Below, in pieces: positions 44,404-56,409 of a stretch of 64,000 nucleotides of DNA. Within the stretch, counting starts at the first letter, position 1. Every line of letters begins with the position of its first letter. The DNA comes from Nymphalis io (taxonomy: Eukaryota; Arthropoda; Insecta; Lepidoptera; Nymphalidae), in contig NC_065914.1 of NCBI RefSeq assembly GCF_905147045.1, positions 7,564,001-7,628,000 on the forward strand, read 5' to 3'. Both the position numbers and the translations under genes were made by a program. The notes below the pieces were generated by a model, which had not been told where the DNA came from, did not search any database, and saw only the letters and a program-made list of their open reading frames with translations.

Positions 44404-47400
44404 TTACTTCTTGCCCCCTAATGATTCGAAGAAGTTAACGAACTTATTGACACCAATATTCTTCGGTAAATCGTCTTCAGGGGGATCGTTGGCTCTGATA
44501 ACGTCTTTCGGATTCACATTGTTGCTCGCCACCATTTTGATTTCATTCGAAGGTCTCGGTTTCTTGTCCGAATTACCGTTGAATTTGATATCTTCGACGC
44601 CATTCTGTGGCATTTCGAATTTCTCTTGTATCTTAACGATGTTTATACCGAAGTCCATATTTTCCGGTTGTTCTACAACTCGTACTTCAGTGGGTTCGAC
44701 TTCCTGTTCTTTATTATCTGGTTCATTATCAACTACATTATCGGGTACTGTGATTTCTTCAGGAGTAACGTCGACTATGTTATTTTGATGAACTGCTTCA
44801 TTATCGTCCACTATTAAGGCTTGGATTTCTTCTTTCGCTTCAACTGTTTCTTGCACGTTAACTAATACCTGTGTCTCTGTACTTTCAACATTATTAGTAA
44901 TCATTGATGTTGTTATAATCGTTTCTTCAACAATCACCGGAGCCGTTGAAAATTCAAGTTTTTCACTAATGGGAACAATGCTTTCATTTGTCACAGGATG
45001 ATCCCAGATTTTGTAGTATTTTCCGTATAATTCGTCCCAAAATTCCATTTTCTCTTGATCCGGATTCGAATCCAACGACAATTCGTTGCCAATGTTCAGG
45101 TAATAGAGATTGTCTTTGGTGACTGGCAGCCATGTTACTGGAAGGTAGTGGTTTTCATCTGGTGTAGGGTTACTGAAAATTAAAAAAAAAGGAATATATA
45201 TTTATTAAAACTGTTTGTAGTGCATAATACAACAAAGCTATTAACAAATCGTATTAAATATGTAAACCTAAGTTTTGTTTTTATTTAGCCGGTAAATAAC
45301 CGGCCAGAGAAAGGTTATAGACCATTTGACCCACGGAGATGGAGCAGTCATCGCAGGTAGAACCGTGCGAAGGAACTAGTAGTACATATTCTTATACTAA
45401 AAAGTAAATATAATTTCGTTATTTAAATTAATCAAATTTACCAATTAATATAATTAATTAAGTTATTGTACAGTAGTCTATCAATATCCCACTGCTGGGC
45501 TAAGGCATCATCTCCTTTTATTTGAAGCTTATTCCACTACGTCCCTCAAATGCGAGCTGGTAGCAACTGTCAAACTTTCATTCAACACATGCAGGTTTTC
45601 TCACGACGTTTTCCTTCACCGTCGTACTCGAGATGATTCATGAACACAAATTAGACCGATGGAAATTAAATGACACGATATCTTCTATATCATCTAAATT
45701 AGCTGAAACTTACCCGCTCTTAGCGAAGTTCGTCCACAACCTCAGCAAACGCTCTCTCATCTTAACATCCTGGGGCGTTGGCTCAACGTTTTTCTGAAGG
45801 TCGTTCTTGAACAGGTAACCCACTTCGTTCACATGCCCCGCGTGTTTCAGGTCCAAGCTTTTCAATAAATCATTGCTCAAGTCCAATTCGCCGTTGTAAT
45901 TGAATTTGTAGAAATAAATCGGCTTATTTGTATTATTAACGAGATACTTGATATAACGGTGCATATTGACGTTATATAGACAGTCAGACAACAAATGGGC
46001 TTTATCTATTGAGCTCTCATCACCCACAGCATCACTTTTAACGTATAATGCCTTTATTTTATCAGCAATAGCTAAAGATTCATCTGAATTTCTCTCAATG
46101 TTCAAGTCTTTTGGAATGTATGATTGCAAATCATCAGTATCGCGAACGAACGCAACTTCAACAGCAGTTGAACCGATCATAATTGGTATATCGGCTACTC
46201 GTCCAGATGTCAATACATCCACAAATGGTTCGGTGAGGAATGCTTCGACACCTGGAAATTCTTTTTCGACGACTGGTGCGAATGGATTCAAGGTCTTATC
46301 CATTGTGCCAACTAAAGGAGCCATCCTCTCGTACGCCTCTACAATGTCTCTTACTGGCGTTGTCGACAGGAACTCAAAAATTTCATCGATATCTATCGAT
46401 TCGCAGCCCAGCTCTTTGGCCAAAGCTGTTGCGTTATCTATTGGACTCTTTTGAATCGCCCAAGGGTTCAGCGCTGTGCCAGATTGAATGATAGCTTTGT
46501 TTATTAAATTTTTCGTCAATGGACTCGCTGTTAGGAGCGTCACCAATGCGCTACCAGAACTTTTACCGAATACCGTCAGATTGCCAGAGTTCCCTCCGAA
46601 ATTCTTTATGTTCTCCTTTATCCATCGAAGAGCCTGAACGATGTCTTTAGCGCCAGCATTTCCCGGTACTTCTGGAGTGTTAAGACATAGGAAACCTAGG
46701 GGTCCACATCTATAGTTAATGGTAACAATAACTACGTCTTTCTCTACTAAATAATCTGCACCATATAGGTTGGTACTGTTCGATCCCATACGGAAGCCAT
46801 CACCCTGAATGAAAACCATAACGGGCAGGAATTCCCCGTCTACGTTTGGTGTGTAAACATTTAAGAAGAGACAATTCTCATCCCCTGAGTACTCTTTGTT
46901 GAAGAATGGTTCGATTTGAGCGCAGCTGTTCCCTTCTGATGTGGCCTCGCGTACACCGTCCCATGATTCTGGCGGCTGTGGGGCCTAGAAGTAAAAAATG
47001 TTGCAAAATTATACCAACGATATTTCATGTCATATAATGTTGGGCCCAACGAAGTACTTCAATAATAATAAATATCCCTATTTGTAAATATAAATTAAAA
47101 TAATAATAATAATATCCTAGGACATTTTTCACACACGGCCATCTGATCCCAAATTCAGCTTGTACAAAGCTTGTGCTATGGAAACCAGACAACTGATATA
47201 CTACATATACTACTTTTCTTTTGTAAATACGTACTTATATAGATAATTACAACCAGACTCGGGACAAACAGACGTGTTCATGCACACAAATGACTGTCCT
47301 GGGTGGGAATCGAACCCACAACCTTCGGCGTGAAAGGCAAGTGTCTACCAACCACGCCAACCGGCTCGTCAAGTTATTAGTATATAATTAAAAGTTACGA

Positions 47401-49252
47401 AAGATATAATATAGGCCTCTGTTTGAAAGTTTAATGGGCACCAGATACAACGGACCAATAGAATAATCTCATTATACATTTCTATGACAAAGTTACGTTA
47501 TATTTATACATAAAAAAAGAAAATAGTCTTTACACAAATTATAACAAAAAAACGCCGTCCAAAAAAAGTCCTATAGCTATTATTTAACTGAGGTGCTACG
47601 TTCAGTTATTCACTGAGTACTTGTTTAATTATATCATGTTGAATTCGGAGTTTTTTTTTTGGATACAACTTATCAAAATGTATTATCATAGCAAAGATAG
47701 CAAGATAAATAAGATCGATGACGGAGTATACTCTCAAGTGGTATAGAGTCATATTAAAATTCATGAGTCAAAGTTATTATGTATTTTCAATTAGATTTTT
47801 ATTTGGATATATTTGTGTAGGAAGCGTATTGGCGCGTTAGAAATAGAAACCATTTCTTACACCGCCAATGTACGCAATACCAAGTATCCCTGTTTGGCGG
47901 GGTTTGTTAGTATGATCAGTTGTGATAATCTCCTTTAAAGTTTACATAATAGATATAGCGAGTTATTCATCAAAACCAGTCAGCTTTTATATGAAAAATT
48001 AACAGCCTATATATATCTCAAGTTTGGGGTACATCCTCTCCTTTAGAGATAGTTGAGCCTACAGTGGAAACACTACTGAATTATATCCATCGTCGCCGAG
48101 CACGAAATGAATAATAAACACAAACCCCTAAAAATTAGTGGTGCTTGCCCAAAGAACCCACAATCATTAAGATGCAGATTCTAAATCATCTCGGCTCATT
48201 TATATATATAAAAAATTTATAACCAAAACAATCTACAATAGATTATAAAGGACAAATTAACTAGCATACGTATTAAGGTTTAAAAAATTGGCAATTTTTT
48301 GGACTATTTTCTGAAACTTCTGCGAACATTACATAACAGATCAGTTACGACTTCACCGGAGATATTATCGCTTATCACTCGCATCGTTATCTTGTTTGTT
48401 GAGATCAAACCGTATCTAGCATTTCACACACATTCTGCAGTTGTTTTTTTAACTCTCTTTTAGATTAACTTTATCGAAATGAAAATTATTATTACAATTT
48501 TCCTTAAATTCACCGTTGAATATATAAACTACACTCCAAGCCGGTGGTAACTTTATTTTTATCATAATATTATGATATACAGCCATATGTTGGAGTGGGG
48601 AGATGTTATACAAAAATAGCCTATGCTCGTCCTTGTGGTTCGAGGTTGCTGCGTACGAAATTTCATCAAAATCAATTCAGCCGTTTAGTCATGAAAGCGT
48701 AACAGACAGTCACAGCTACTTTCGCAATTTTATTATTAGTATAAATTACAATAGTCATAAGGCATATAAACTAGACGATTGAGACGAATTTAGTGTTTAT
48801 TGGGCATTTAATAACCTGCAACCGACCCACATTGTTTGGTTCATAAATACGAATTAACACAAGGGCTCTCATAGATTAGCGTTTATTAACAAAGCATAAG
48901 CTTTGTGAGCGCCTATACGCATGGCAAAAAATGTATTGTTGTTTTGCTGTTTTAAATTGTCAAGTGAGTTAAGTGAGCCAGTGTAACATTGGAGATGCGA
49001 CGGATGGTTAATATTTATTACAGTGCCAATGTTTATCTGGTCAAATCAGAAGGCCAATTTGTCAGTATGACTTCCTACTACTTTAATATTAATTCAAAGT
49101 CCAAATGACCTCACCTTAAACCTCAAGGATCCAATGGGTGGTTTCGCATAAGGGATCCCTTGGAAACTGTAGAAGGCTTTGCCGTTGGGCGAGTTCACGA
49201 GCTTCCCTTGCAGCTCCCCCTCTTCCACCCTCACGATCGGTGACTCAGTCAT
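44404..49252 (-). CDS. carboxyl/cholinesterase-family protein with altered oxyanion hole and long acidic C-terminal tail
   Basis: Exons 49252-49115 (acceptor at 49263), 46984-45714 and 45172-44404; GT-AG borders and phases agree; 725 residues. It aligns with esterase 1 throughout: FQGIPYAKPPIG, ENCLFLNVYTP, NTPEVPGNAG. Ser188 sits in GKSSG (usual GESAG), Glu322 in AVEVAF and His430 in GHVNEVGYLF, so the triad residues remain. The oxyanion-hole motif, HGGG in most members and HGGR in esterase 1, is QGDG starting at Gln106. The hydrolase fold ends near residue 525. About 200 residues rich in Glu, Asp, Val and Asn follow, all inside exon 3, with no hydrophobic segment, ending FVNFFESLGGKK. No signal peptide is seen. 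It may be a slow, altered or non-catalytic esterase; partner or substrate unknown. Confidence 0.9.
45470..45668 (-). repeat. old Metulj-like SINE, esterase 2 intron 2
   Basis: 'cccactgctgggctaaggca', 'cacatgcaggttttctcacg', 'acgttttccttcaccgtcgt' in family order, with many changes and the head missing. Confidence 0.65.
47098..47370 (-). mobile_element. SINE-B, full length, esterase 2 intron 1
   Basis: (AAT)n at 47098 then 'atcctaggacatttttcaca' through 'acgccaaccggctcgtc'. Confidence 0.8.
48090..48196 (-). repeat. Metulj-like SINE head fragment, esterase 2 intron 1
   Basis: 'gagcacgaaatgaataataa', 'ttagtggtgcttgccc' and 'atcatctcggctc' match the tRNA-like half; diverged. Confidence 0.5.
48565..48755 (-). 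repeat. family E-like repeat, esterase 2 intron 1
   Basis: 'cagccgtttagtcatgaaag', 'cgtaacagacagtcacagc' and the end 'attttattattagtata' resemble other non-autonomous repeats ending in a stretch like the start of family E. Confidence 0.4.
48970..49050 (+). repeat. short family A remnant
   Basis: 'gtgagccagtgtaacattgg', 'gatggttaatatttattaca' and 'gtgccaatgtttat' in family A order; it lies 65 bp from esterase 2 exon 1. Confidence 0.4.
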
Positions 49253-49555
49253 TCTGCCGCCACTGTAATTTGAGATTGAAAAATGAATTATGAAACCAAT
49301 AGTTACACAAACATTTCCTGATGCTGGCCAAGGTCTCTTCAAACAGTAGGCTGTTCCTTTAGTGCTTTTTATAGGCTTTTGGTTTGTTAGATAAAGATGT
49401 ACATGATGGCACATCCGACACATGCAGGTTTACTTACGACTTTTTTTTAAAAGAACTAGTGCTAGATGAATTGTAAGCAAAGACTAAGCAAGATCACACA
49501 ACAAAATCTCAAATCTTGCCAAAATTTATCTACAAGGAGAATTTGGCTGTCTTAA

Positions 49556-49809
49556 TATAATAATAATAATAATATCCTGGGACATTTTCCACACGCGGCC
49601 ATCTGATCCCAAACTAATCAGAGCTTGTACTATGGAAACCAGACAACTGATATACTACATATGATTTTGTAAATACATACTTATATAGATAATTACACCC
49701 AAAATCAGGACAAACAGACATGTTCATGCACACAAATGTCTGTCCTGGGCGGGAATCAACCCACAACCTTCGGCGTGAAAGGCAAGTATTTACCAACCAC
49801 GTCAACCGG
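49556..49809 (-). mobile_element. SINE-B, slightly deleted
   Basis: (TAA)n, 'tatcctgggacattttccac' to 'accacgtcaaccgga'; internal deletions in the 'tactacttttctttt' segment. It lies upstream of esterase 2 exon 1 in the inferred 5' intron. Confidence 0.75.
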
Positions 49810-51966
49810 ATATTATACATTAATATACCGAAAACAGTTATAGTTCAAGATTGGAAAACATACAACATGAACATTGCACACTTTTATTATTATACAGAGA
49901 ATAAGTATAAGAAAATGTTATTTCCAAATTAAACTATGTACATATATATCAAGGCATTTATTCTCGTGTCTATGCGTCCTTCTGTCGACATCTTCAAAGT
50001 CGCGGGTCTCGAGACAGTCTACGAGTCAAAGACCCGAGACGTCCCGGGACTTCGAGACCTTTCTAAATAACAATTTTTTATTATTGATTTATTAAAGGTT
50101 CGCTAGCGGGTGTTACAAAAATTATATTTTAATAAATTATGTACTAAAACTAAAAACATTTTATGTACACCCATTTGAAAGCAAACACTGCATGCATAGT
50201 GTTCTTGATGTTATATTTACAAAATAAAAATTAAATCAACCAACTTTTTAAACATGAATTTGAGTCTAAGCCCTAAATTTAATTTACATTTTATATACTC
50301 AAAACTTTAATGCAATTTTATAATTAAAAAACAGTCATTAAGGAAATTTTAAATCGTTAGATTTGAAGCGATTGAAAGCGAATCAATTAATCGACATTTT
50401 TTTTACTGTCATCATCAAACTGTCAGATAGGTCAGATCAGTGGCAGAATGAAACTTATGACCTTTCGTAAATAACATTATCATGATACGAATTTGACGAG
50501 CATGGAGCAAATCTCGAGTCTCGACTTGAAAGTCCCGGAACACGAGACTGTTAAACCTTGCAAAACTCACGCATGAGACATCTCCGAGCTCAAACCCTAC
50601 TCATATATATACGCACGTTGCATGTATAATATGTAAATAAAAATACTACTGCCAACAAAGCAAAGAAATTTTATCCAAATGAATAACAAACCCAATAGTA
50701 TTTCATTTAAAAAAGTTTAGCGCGATTCAGAAAATCGAATAAAGTAATTAACGCCATCTATTGATCAATTATGAAACATACATAACAAAATTATACATAA
50801 CTTGAATTCATTTATTTGTGAAGAAATATACAAAATTTGTAATAGAAAGTCTTTGTCCTATCGGATTACTATAATGTATTATTAATAAAAAAAATAATTA
50901 TTTATTTCATTACAACCTATGTACATTCCTTACTTGTTCCTCACTCACATTACACGAACGAAATTTTACCATTTTAGTTGAAGATTAGGTTTACGCTAGA
51001 TAATAGGTTGTTTGTTTATCAGTAGACGCATACCGACTGTCCGACCGGTAATCTCGAGACCATTTAAATATTTATCCAAGCCAAACTTACGGTAGTTTAT
51101 GATCGCACTATTATTATTTACCATATAATATATAAAGACGGCAGACGAGCAAACGGTTCCTTTATTATTTATTATGAAACTTGTACATGGATTACTCGAT
51201 GGCAAGTGGTTACAGCCGTCCAACAACATTGGCGCTTCATCTTACATGAACCGTACTTTTTTTTCTTTTTTATCGCTGGGAAAGCGCGTTACGTCTTTCC
51301 TCCACGGGAACAGTGAAAAGGTACGTGGAGCTCGCCGGTGTCCAAGGCGCCGAGTGCGCCTCGAACATCGGAATACCTATGTTGGAATGGATAATTGGAA
51401 ACTATGATGTTATGTTTCGTTTGCCTGTAATTAAAATGGTTAGGGAAACGACTCTATTTTTTTATTTAGATAAGGTTTAATTATTTTAAAGTGTATCTAT
51501 TAAATATATTTAGTTGTTCAATAAGCACACTAACATTATACATAAAACACAATAACACACACACATATAAACAATTTCTGATATTGTACATAACGTTCGC
51601 AGATTATCGCGTAAACATGATTTACAAAAACAACAACAGGAATTTAAATTAATATATTAACAAGATCTATTTTAAACATTACTAAGCATTATTGTATTAT
51701 ATATATATGCATACATATTATATTTGATGGTCACTCACTCACATAAAATGTTCGATGTGTTTTTTCTTGGAAGTAAACTTAGAACTTACCGTATTTCTTC
51801 AAAAAATATCGCCTAGTTATTATTCATTTAACAAAACTATATATGTATGTTTTCTGAATTATTAATAATATATTATCTTAAAAAAATAACAATTTCATAT
51901 TTATTGGGCGTTCAGCGGTAGACATTTTATATTTATTATTATTAGTAATCTTTATCTCGTAATCTT
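49810..51966. other. AT-rich DNA upstream of esterase 2, with an imperfect self-complementary pair
   Basis: Segments at about 49995-50065 and 50505-50580 are unusually rich in gtctcgagac/cccgggactt motifs in both orientations and may be two ends of an old inverted-repeat element. Near 51135-51400 'gcagacgagcaaacggttcc' and 'gatggcaagtggttacagcc' look like a diverged LINE-tail relative. No gene found. Confidence 0.35.
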
Positions 51967-52466
51967 GTAACAGCCTGTGAATATCCCACTGCTGGGCTAA
52001 TCCTCTCCCTTTTGAGGAGAAGGTTTGGCGCTTATTCCACCACGCTACTCCAATACGGGTTGGTGGAATCCACAAATTATTTATGGGCTTTGTGCAAGCT
52101 TGTCTGGGTAGGTACCACCCACTCATCAGATATTCTACCGCAAAACAGTACTTGGTATTGTTGTGTTCCGGTTTGAAAGGTGAGTGAGCCAGTGTAAGTA
52201 CAGACACAAGGGACATAAAATCTTAGTTCCCAAGGTTGGTGGCGCATTGGCTATAAGCGATGGTTGACATTTCTTACAATGCCAATGTCTAAGGGCGTTT
52301 GGTGACCACTTACCATCAGGTGGCCCATATGCTCGTCCACCTTCCTATTTTATAAAAAAAAAAAAAAACATGTGGCAGAATTTCAATGAAATAAGACACA
52401 TGCAGGTTTCCTCACGATGTTTTCCTTCACCGTCGAGCACGAGATGAATTATAAACACAAATTTCT
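51967..52466 (-). mobile_element. Metulj-like SINE split by family A
   Basis: Left part 51967-52078 (tail and body) and right part 52369-52466 ('catgtggcagaatttcaatg', 'tgttttccttcaccgtcgag'); the tRNA head beyond 52466 is missing. Confidence 0.75.
52080..52368 (+). mobile_element. family A, full length, nested in Metulj-like SINE
   Basis: 'atgggctttgtgcaagcttg' to 'cttcctattttata' plus an A-run of about 14; contains 'ccacttaccatcaggtgg' intact. Confidence 0.8.
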
Positions 52467-53073
52467 GAATATATATAAATTCTCTTGAACAAATATCAAT
52501 TTGGTGGTGGACGCATTATACATTTATTACATTTATTATCAGTAAACTAAATATAAAAGAATAACTGACTGACTGACTCACATATCAACACTTATCCTAT
52601 GTCAATAGTAGCCTTAAGATAACAACCGCGTTTTATATAAAACGATACATGTAAATATTTATGAAATTAAACTAAATTAATACGATGTAATGTATTTTTA
52701 ATATCATCTAATCGACTCGATAACACGTGTATCTTCAAATATTTCAGATAAATTCCATTGCGAATTATCGTTAACTTTTTTTTATCTATAAATGAAAATG
52801 TCACAAAAATTCCTTCCATACAAGCGACTTAACGACAACCCAGAATTTTGCCAATGCTGGGTAAAAATCTCCTATCACGGAGAAAGTAAGGAATTTTCCA
52901 TCATGTAGTAACATACTCTACACTGACTTTTTGGATATATAGGTAAATACATATGACGATATCATCATAAATAAGTATGACATCATTCCGTTTGTTTAAG
53001 ATCTTTTTAAGTTATTTTGAAGTAGACGTTTTTTTATGTACAATTATGATTGATTTTCTATGCATCTGTTCGT
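52467..53073. other. intergenic/intronic DNA without recognisable feature
   Basis: AT-rich sequence; no coding or family repeat found. Confidence 0.4.
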
Positions 53074-53266
53074 ATGTGGTCACCATAGACATTAGCATTG
53101 TAAGAAACATTAATCATCCCTTACATACAATGCATCACCAAACTTGGGAACTAAGATGTTATATCTCCTATGCCTGTAGTTCCACTGGCTCACCCTTCAA
53201 TCCGGAACACAACAATACTAAGTACTGCTGTCTTGCGGTAGAATATCTGATGAGTGGGTGGTACCC
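53074..53266 (-). repeat. family A, internal part
   Basis: 'gtggtcaccatagacattag' to 'ctgatgagtgggtggtaccc', with deletions. Confidence 0.65.
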
Positions 53267-54104
53267 AATTATCCTAAATATTGTCTGGACTCCAGACAAT
53301 ATGTCTTGGGATAAGTATTTGTACAATTTTATTGTATATAATTTTACATTAGAATTCACTGCTTGTTTGATCATTTGCGTACAATAGAGATAAATAACGA
53401 CAACAACAAACATACGGACAAATAAATATTATAAACATGGCCTGTTAAAAATTTCTTATGTTTATCACATCAACAATTCGTAATTAATTAACTTTAATCA
53501 TTTAGGGAGCGTTTGTTATAAACCCATTCAGCTTGCAGGGGCTGATTTCTTGGAGCAAAACTTGGTGACATTTTTTATAGTACTCGCGCTCTCTAAAGCC
53601 AACTACGAGGAGATAACCTCCCATCGGCCTAGGGCAACCAAGGTATAAAATTTGCCCCTTGCAGCTTCTATAAGAATTGAGAACTGCCTTTGTATCTGTT
53701 GATACCATACACAATTCAACTAACAGTCACTTTATCGCAATCGTATCGAATCGTTTAACCGTTTTCCTATTCCACAAATACAACGATCCGGTTGCGATTC
53801 AGTCAGAATAGAATCGGGAAAGTATAGTAACCGTTACAAATTAGTAGAATTGGCGCCGTTTATATGCGTGTGTCCTTTAATTGTTATAATTGAAGACGTG
53901 GATGTAACCCTACAGTGCTGGTGCACTCAGCGTTCACGTTTTAAAACTTTCAGAGCTATAAAAATAATGGAGGAATTATTGATTAACTCAAAAATAATGT
54001 GCTAATTACTTAAAAGCATTTTTCGGTTACGTGACGCTTCGTTCGATTTATGTTTACAATTATTATAGTCAATATAACATCACTTTTTGACATTCCACGA
54101 TCGT

Positions 54105-54316
54105 GTTAATGGTAAGTTGTTACCACCGCCCATATACATCATCAATGCTTCACCAACCTTTGGAACCAACACGTCCCTTGCGCCGTGTGTGTGTCTAAGC
54201 TTGCTCACCCTTCTAATCCGAGCACAATAATACAAAGTATTGCTGTTTTGCGGTACAATATCTGATGAGAGGGTGGTTCCTACCCAGAGAGGCTTGCACA
54301 AAGATCTACCACCAGC
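54105..54316 (-). repeat. family A, diverged copy
   Basis: 'aatggtaagttgttaccacc', 'ttgctgttttgcggtacaat', 'ggcttgcacaaagatctacc' in family order. Confidence 0.65.
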
Positions 54317-55196
54317 CAGCTATTATAACTAGTTAATCGTCTCGGCTTCTCACGGATAGATAATGAGAATATATTCTAAATAGGATTTGCGTAAAATCCG
54401 TTCTTAGTGAGCGTCTACGTCGGAGAAGGAGTAACTGTGACAAAATTCAAGTCAATCAGGCGGAAAGTATTGATCTTGTGATGAGTGATATTTCGCTTAT
54501 ATATATAACCTACATCGTAATCATCCGCTGGCCCATCTCTTGTCATTTCTTATATGTTTATTTACCCTCTTCTTGCCTTCACACACAGTCCAACCTTTTT
54601 AAAAGCCCGTATATCCCTTGAACCAGAATTCTATGCCATATGTTACATTGACCTTGACACAGCACCTTGGCATCCGATATTGCCAGTGCTCTGCCAACCG
54701 TGGAAGCTGTTACGTCATTCGTATCATATCTCGATTATCCAACGAGGCATAACAAAACATATTAACTGTCTGTATGTAAAACTTTATATATGAATTTATT
54801 GTCGCGTCCGATAATTGTTGACAAATAATTTAATGAGAGAAGTTCGTATATATTTATTATATTTATTTGAGTAAACGTAAATAAGTATAATATAGTAATT
54901 TTCTCGGCAGTACCAGTAGAATCTATGTAGATTCTGTACCGCTGACGGTAACTTAACATTCAATTCGGAGCTTATAAGATCATTTATCTATCGAATGAAT
55001 TGTAAGGAATACCAATCTAATATTGTTATCGCGTTGTGTATGTATGTTCGTCACACAATTACGATCGAACATTGTAAACGTCACAGACGGACTGTATATA
55101 ATATTTGTTATTTATTATTGAATAAGAAAAAACACTATTGGCCAAGCGAAAAGATATTTAAACGACAAAAAATATATGTTTACGGATTCATTATTG
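54317..55196. other. AT-rich DNA, no gene seen
   Basis: A 79-codon plus-strand frame at 54554-54793 has no recognisable domain and is left out. Confidence 0.35.
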
Positions 55197-55391
55197 ATGA
55201 TCGTGGGTTCAAACTCGGGTAAGCACCACTGTATTTTCATGTGCTTAATTTGTGATTATAACTCATCTCGTGCTTGACGGTGAAGGAAAACATCGTGAGG
55301 AAACCTGCATGTGTCTAATTTCATTGAAATTCTGCCACATGTGTATTCCACCAACCCGCATTGGAGCAGCGTGGTTGAATAAGCTCCAAAC
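55197..55391 (+). repeat. Metulj-like SINE, both ends missing
   Basis: 'gatgatcgtgggttcaaact' to 'gttgaataagctccaaac'; it ends 49 bp from the candidate noncoding exon of esterase 2. Confidence 0.7.
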
Positions 55392-55439
55392 TAAAAAAAA
55401 ATAATAATGACGAATTTTTCTTAAAGGCTGATTACTTAC

Positions 55440-55495
55440 CGAAATTTAGGAGATATGTCAAACACACAATTCCCAACAAGCACACACTCAACACT
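55440..55495 (-). promoter_or_regulatory. candidate 5' noncoding exon and initiator of esterase 2
   Basis: The coding exon of esterase 2 starts 10 nt after an acceptor, so an upstream noncoding exon is required. Here the minus strand has an arthropod-type initiator TCAGT (55497-55493) followed 50-55 nt later by a strong donor, ggtaagtaatc. No TATA box at the expected distance; a TTATAAAAT sits about 40 bp upstream. Unproven. Confidence 0.3.
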
Positions 55496-55624
55496 GACTC
55501 GAATCACGAGTCGATACGGTGATAAGATTACGAATTTTATAAATTTTCGTGTCGCAACATCCCATTGTTATCAATTTTAAATAAATACGTGTTTTGGCTG
55601 TTATATATATATATATATTTATTT

Positions 55625-55874
55625 ATAATATAGGTAGGCGGACGAGCGTATGCCACATGATGGTAAGTGGTCACCAACGCCCATAGACATTGGCTTGTAA
55701 GAAATGTAAACCATCACTTACATCACCAATGCGCCACCAACCTCGGGAACTAATGTGGCTCACTCACCCTTCAAACCGGAACACAACAATACCAATTACT
55801 GCTGTTTTGTGGTAGAATATCTGAAGAGTGAGTGGTACCTACCCAGACGAGCTTGCCCAAAGTCCTACCACCAA
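55625..55874 (-). mobile_element. family A, near full length
   Basis: 'aatataggtaggcggacgag' to 'caaagtcctaccaccaa' with a deletion around the 'ttatgtcccttgtgcc' block. Confidence 0.75.
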
Positions 55875-56040
55875 GCTCGTCCGTACCCAACTTTGAAAAC
55901 AAAAAAGTATATCCGTTGACAAAAAGAGGAGAAATAGATAGTGAACTGTTTTGTCTATGCCTATTTACATATAAGTACATAACAGAGCACGGTAGACGTT
56001 GTTCCGAGTTGTATATACATATATATAGGTGATCGATTGT

Positions 56041-56310
56041 ATTAGGTAGGCGGATGGGCAAGGAGGCAACGTTGGGAAGTAAGATGTTATATCCCTTGTA
56101 TCTGTAGCTGCACTCACCCTTCAAAACGTAACACAACAATACTACATTTTTTTTTTATATGCCCCGGGATGGCAAATGACTACTCCACCTGATGGAGTAG
56201 AGTCATTTGCCATGTGATGATGATACATATTCCTGTTTGGCGGTAGAATATCTGATGATGGTCTAATAACTTCAGACGAGTTTGCACAAATATCTACAAA
56301 TAAGTACACA
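56041..56310 (-). repeat. family A split by a tiny LINE 3' end
   Basis: Parts 56041-56150 and 56222-56310 follow family A order ('taggtaggcggatgggc', 'tttggcggtagaatatctga', 'cgagtttgcacaaat'). Confidence 0.6.
56151..56221 (-). mobile_element. very short 5'-truncated insertion of the LINE family (3' end only)
   Basis: Poly-T, then 'cccgggatggcaaatgacta', 'ctccacctgatggagtagag' and 'tcatttgcc', matching, reversed, the last 70 bp of LINE copies 1 and 2 including a shortened hairpin. 'tacat' occurs at both flanks. Confidence 0.6.
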
Positions 56311-56409
56311 TAAAAAATATATATATTTTGGATTTTTTTTTCTGGATTTAACAAAGGTAAACTATTTAACATCATACAGCCATAAAAATAAAAAAATATT
56401 TAATCTCAC

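Noticed and set aside
54554..54793. 79-codon plus-strand frame
   Set aside because: No recognisable family and no supporting splice or repeat context.
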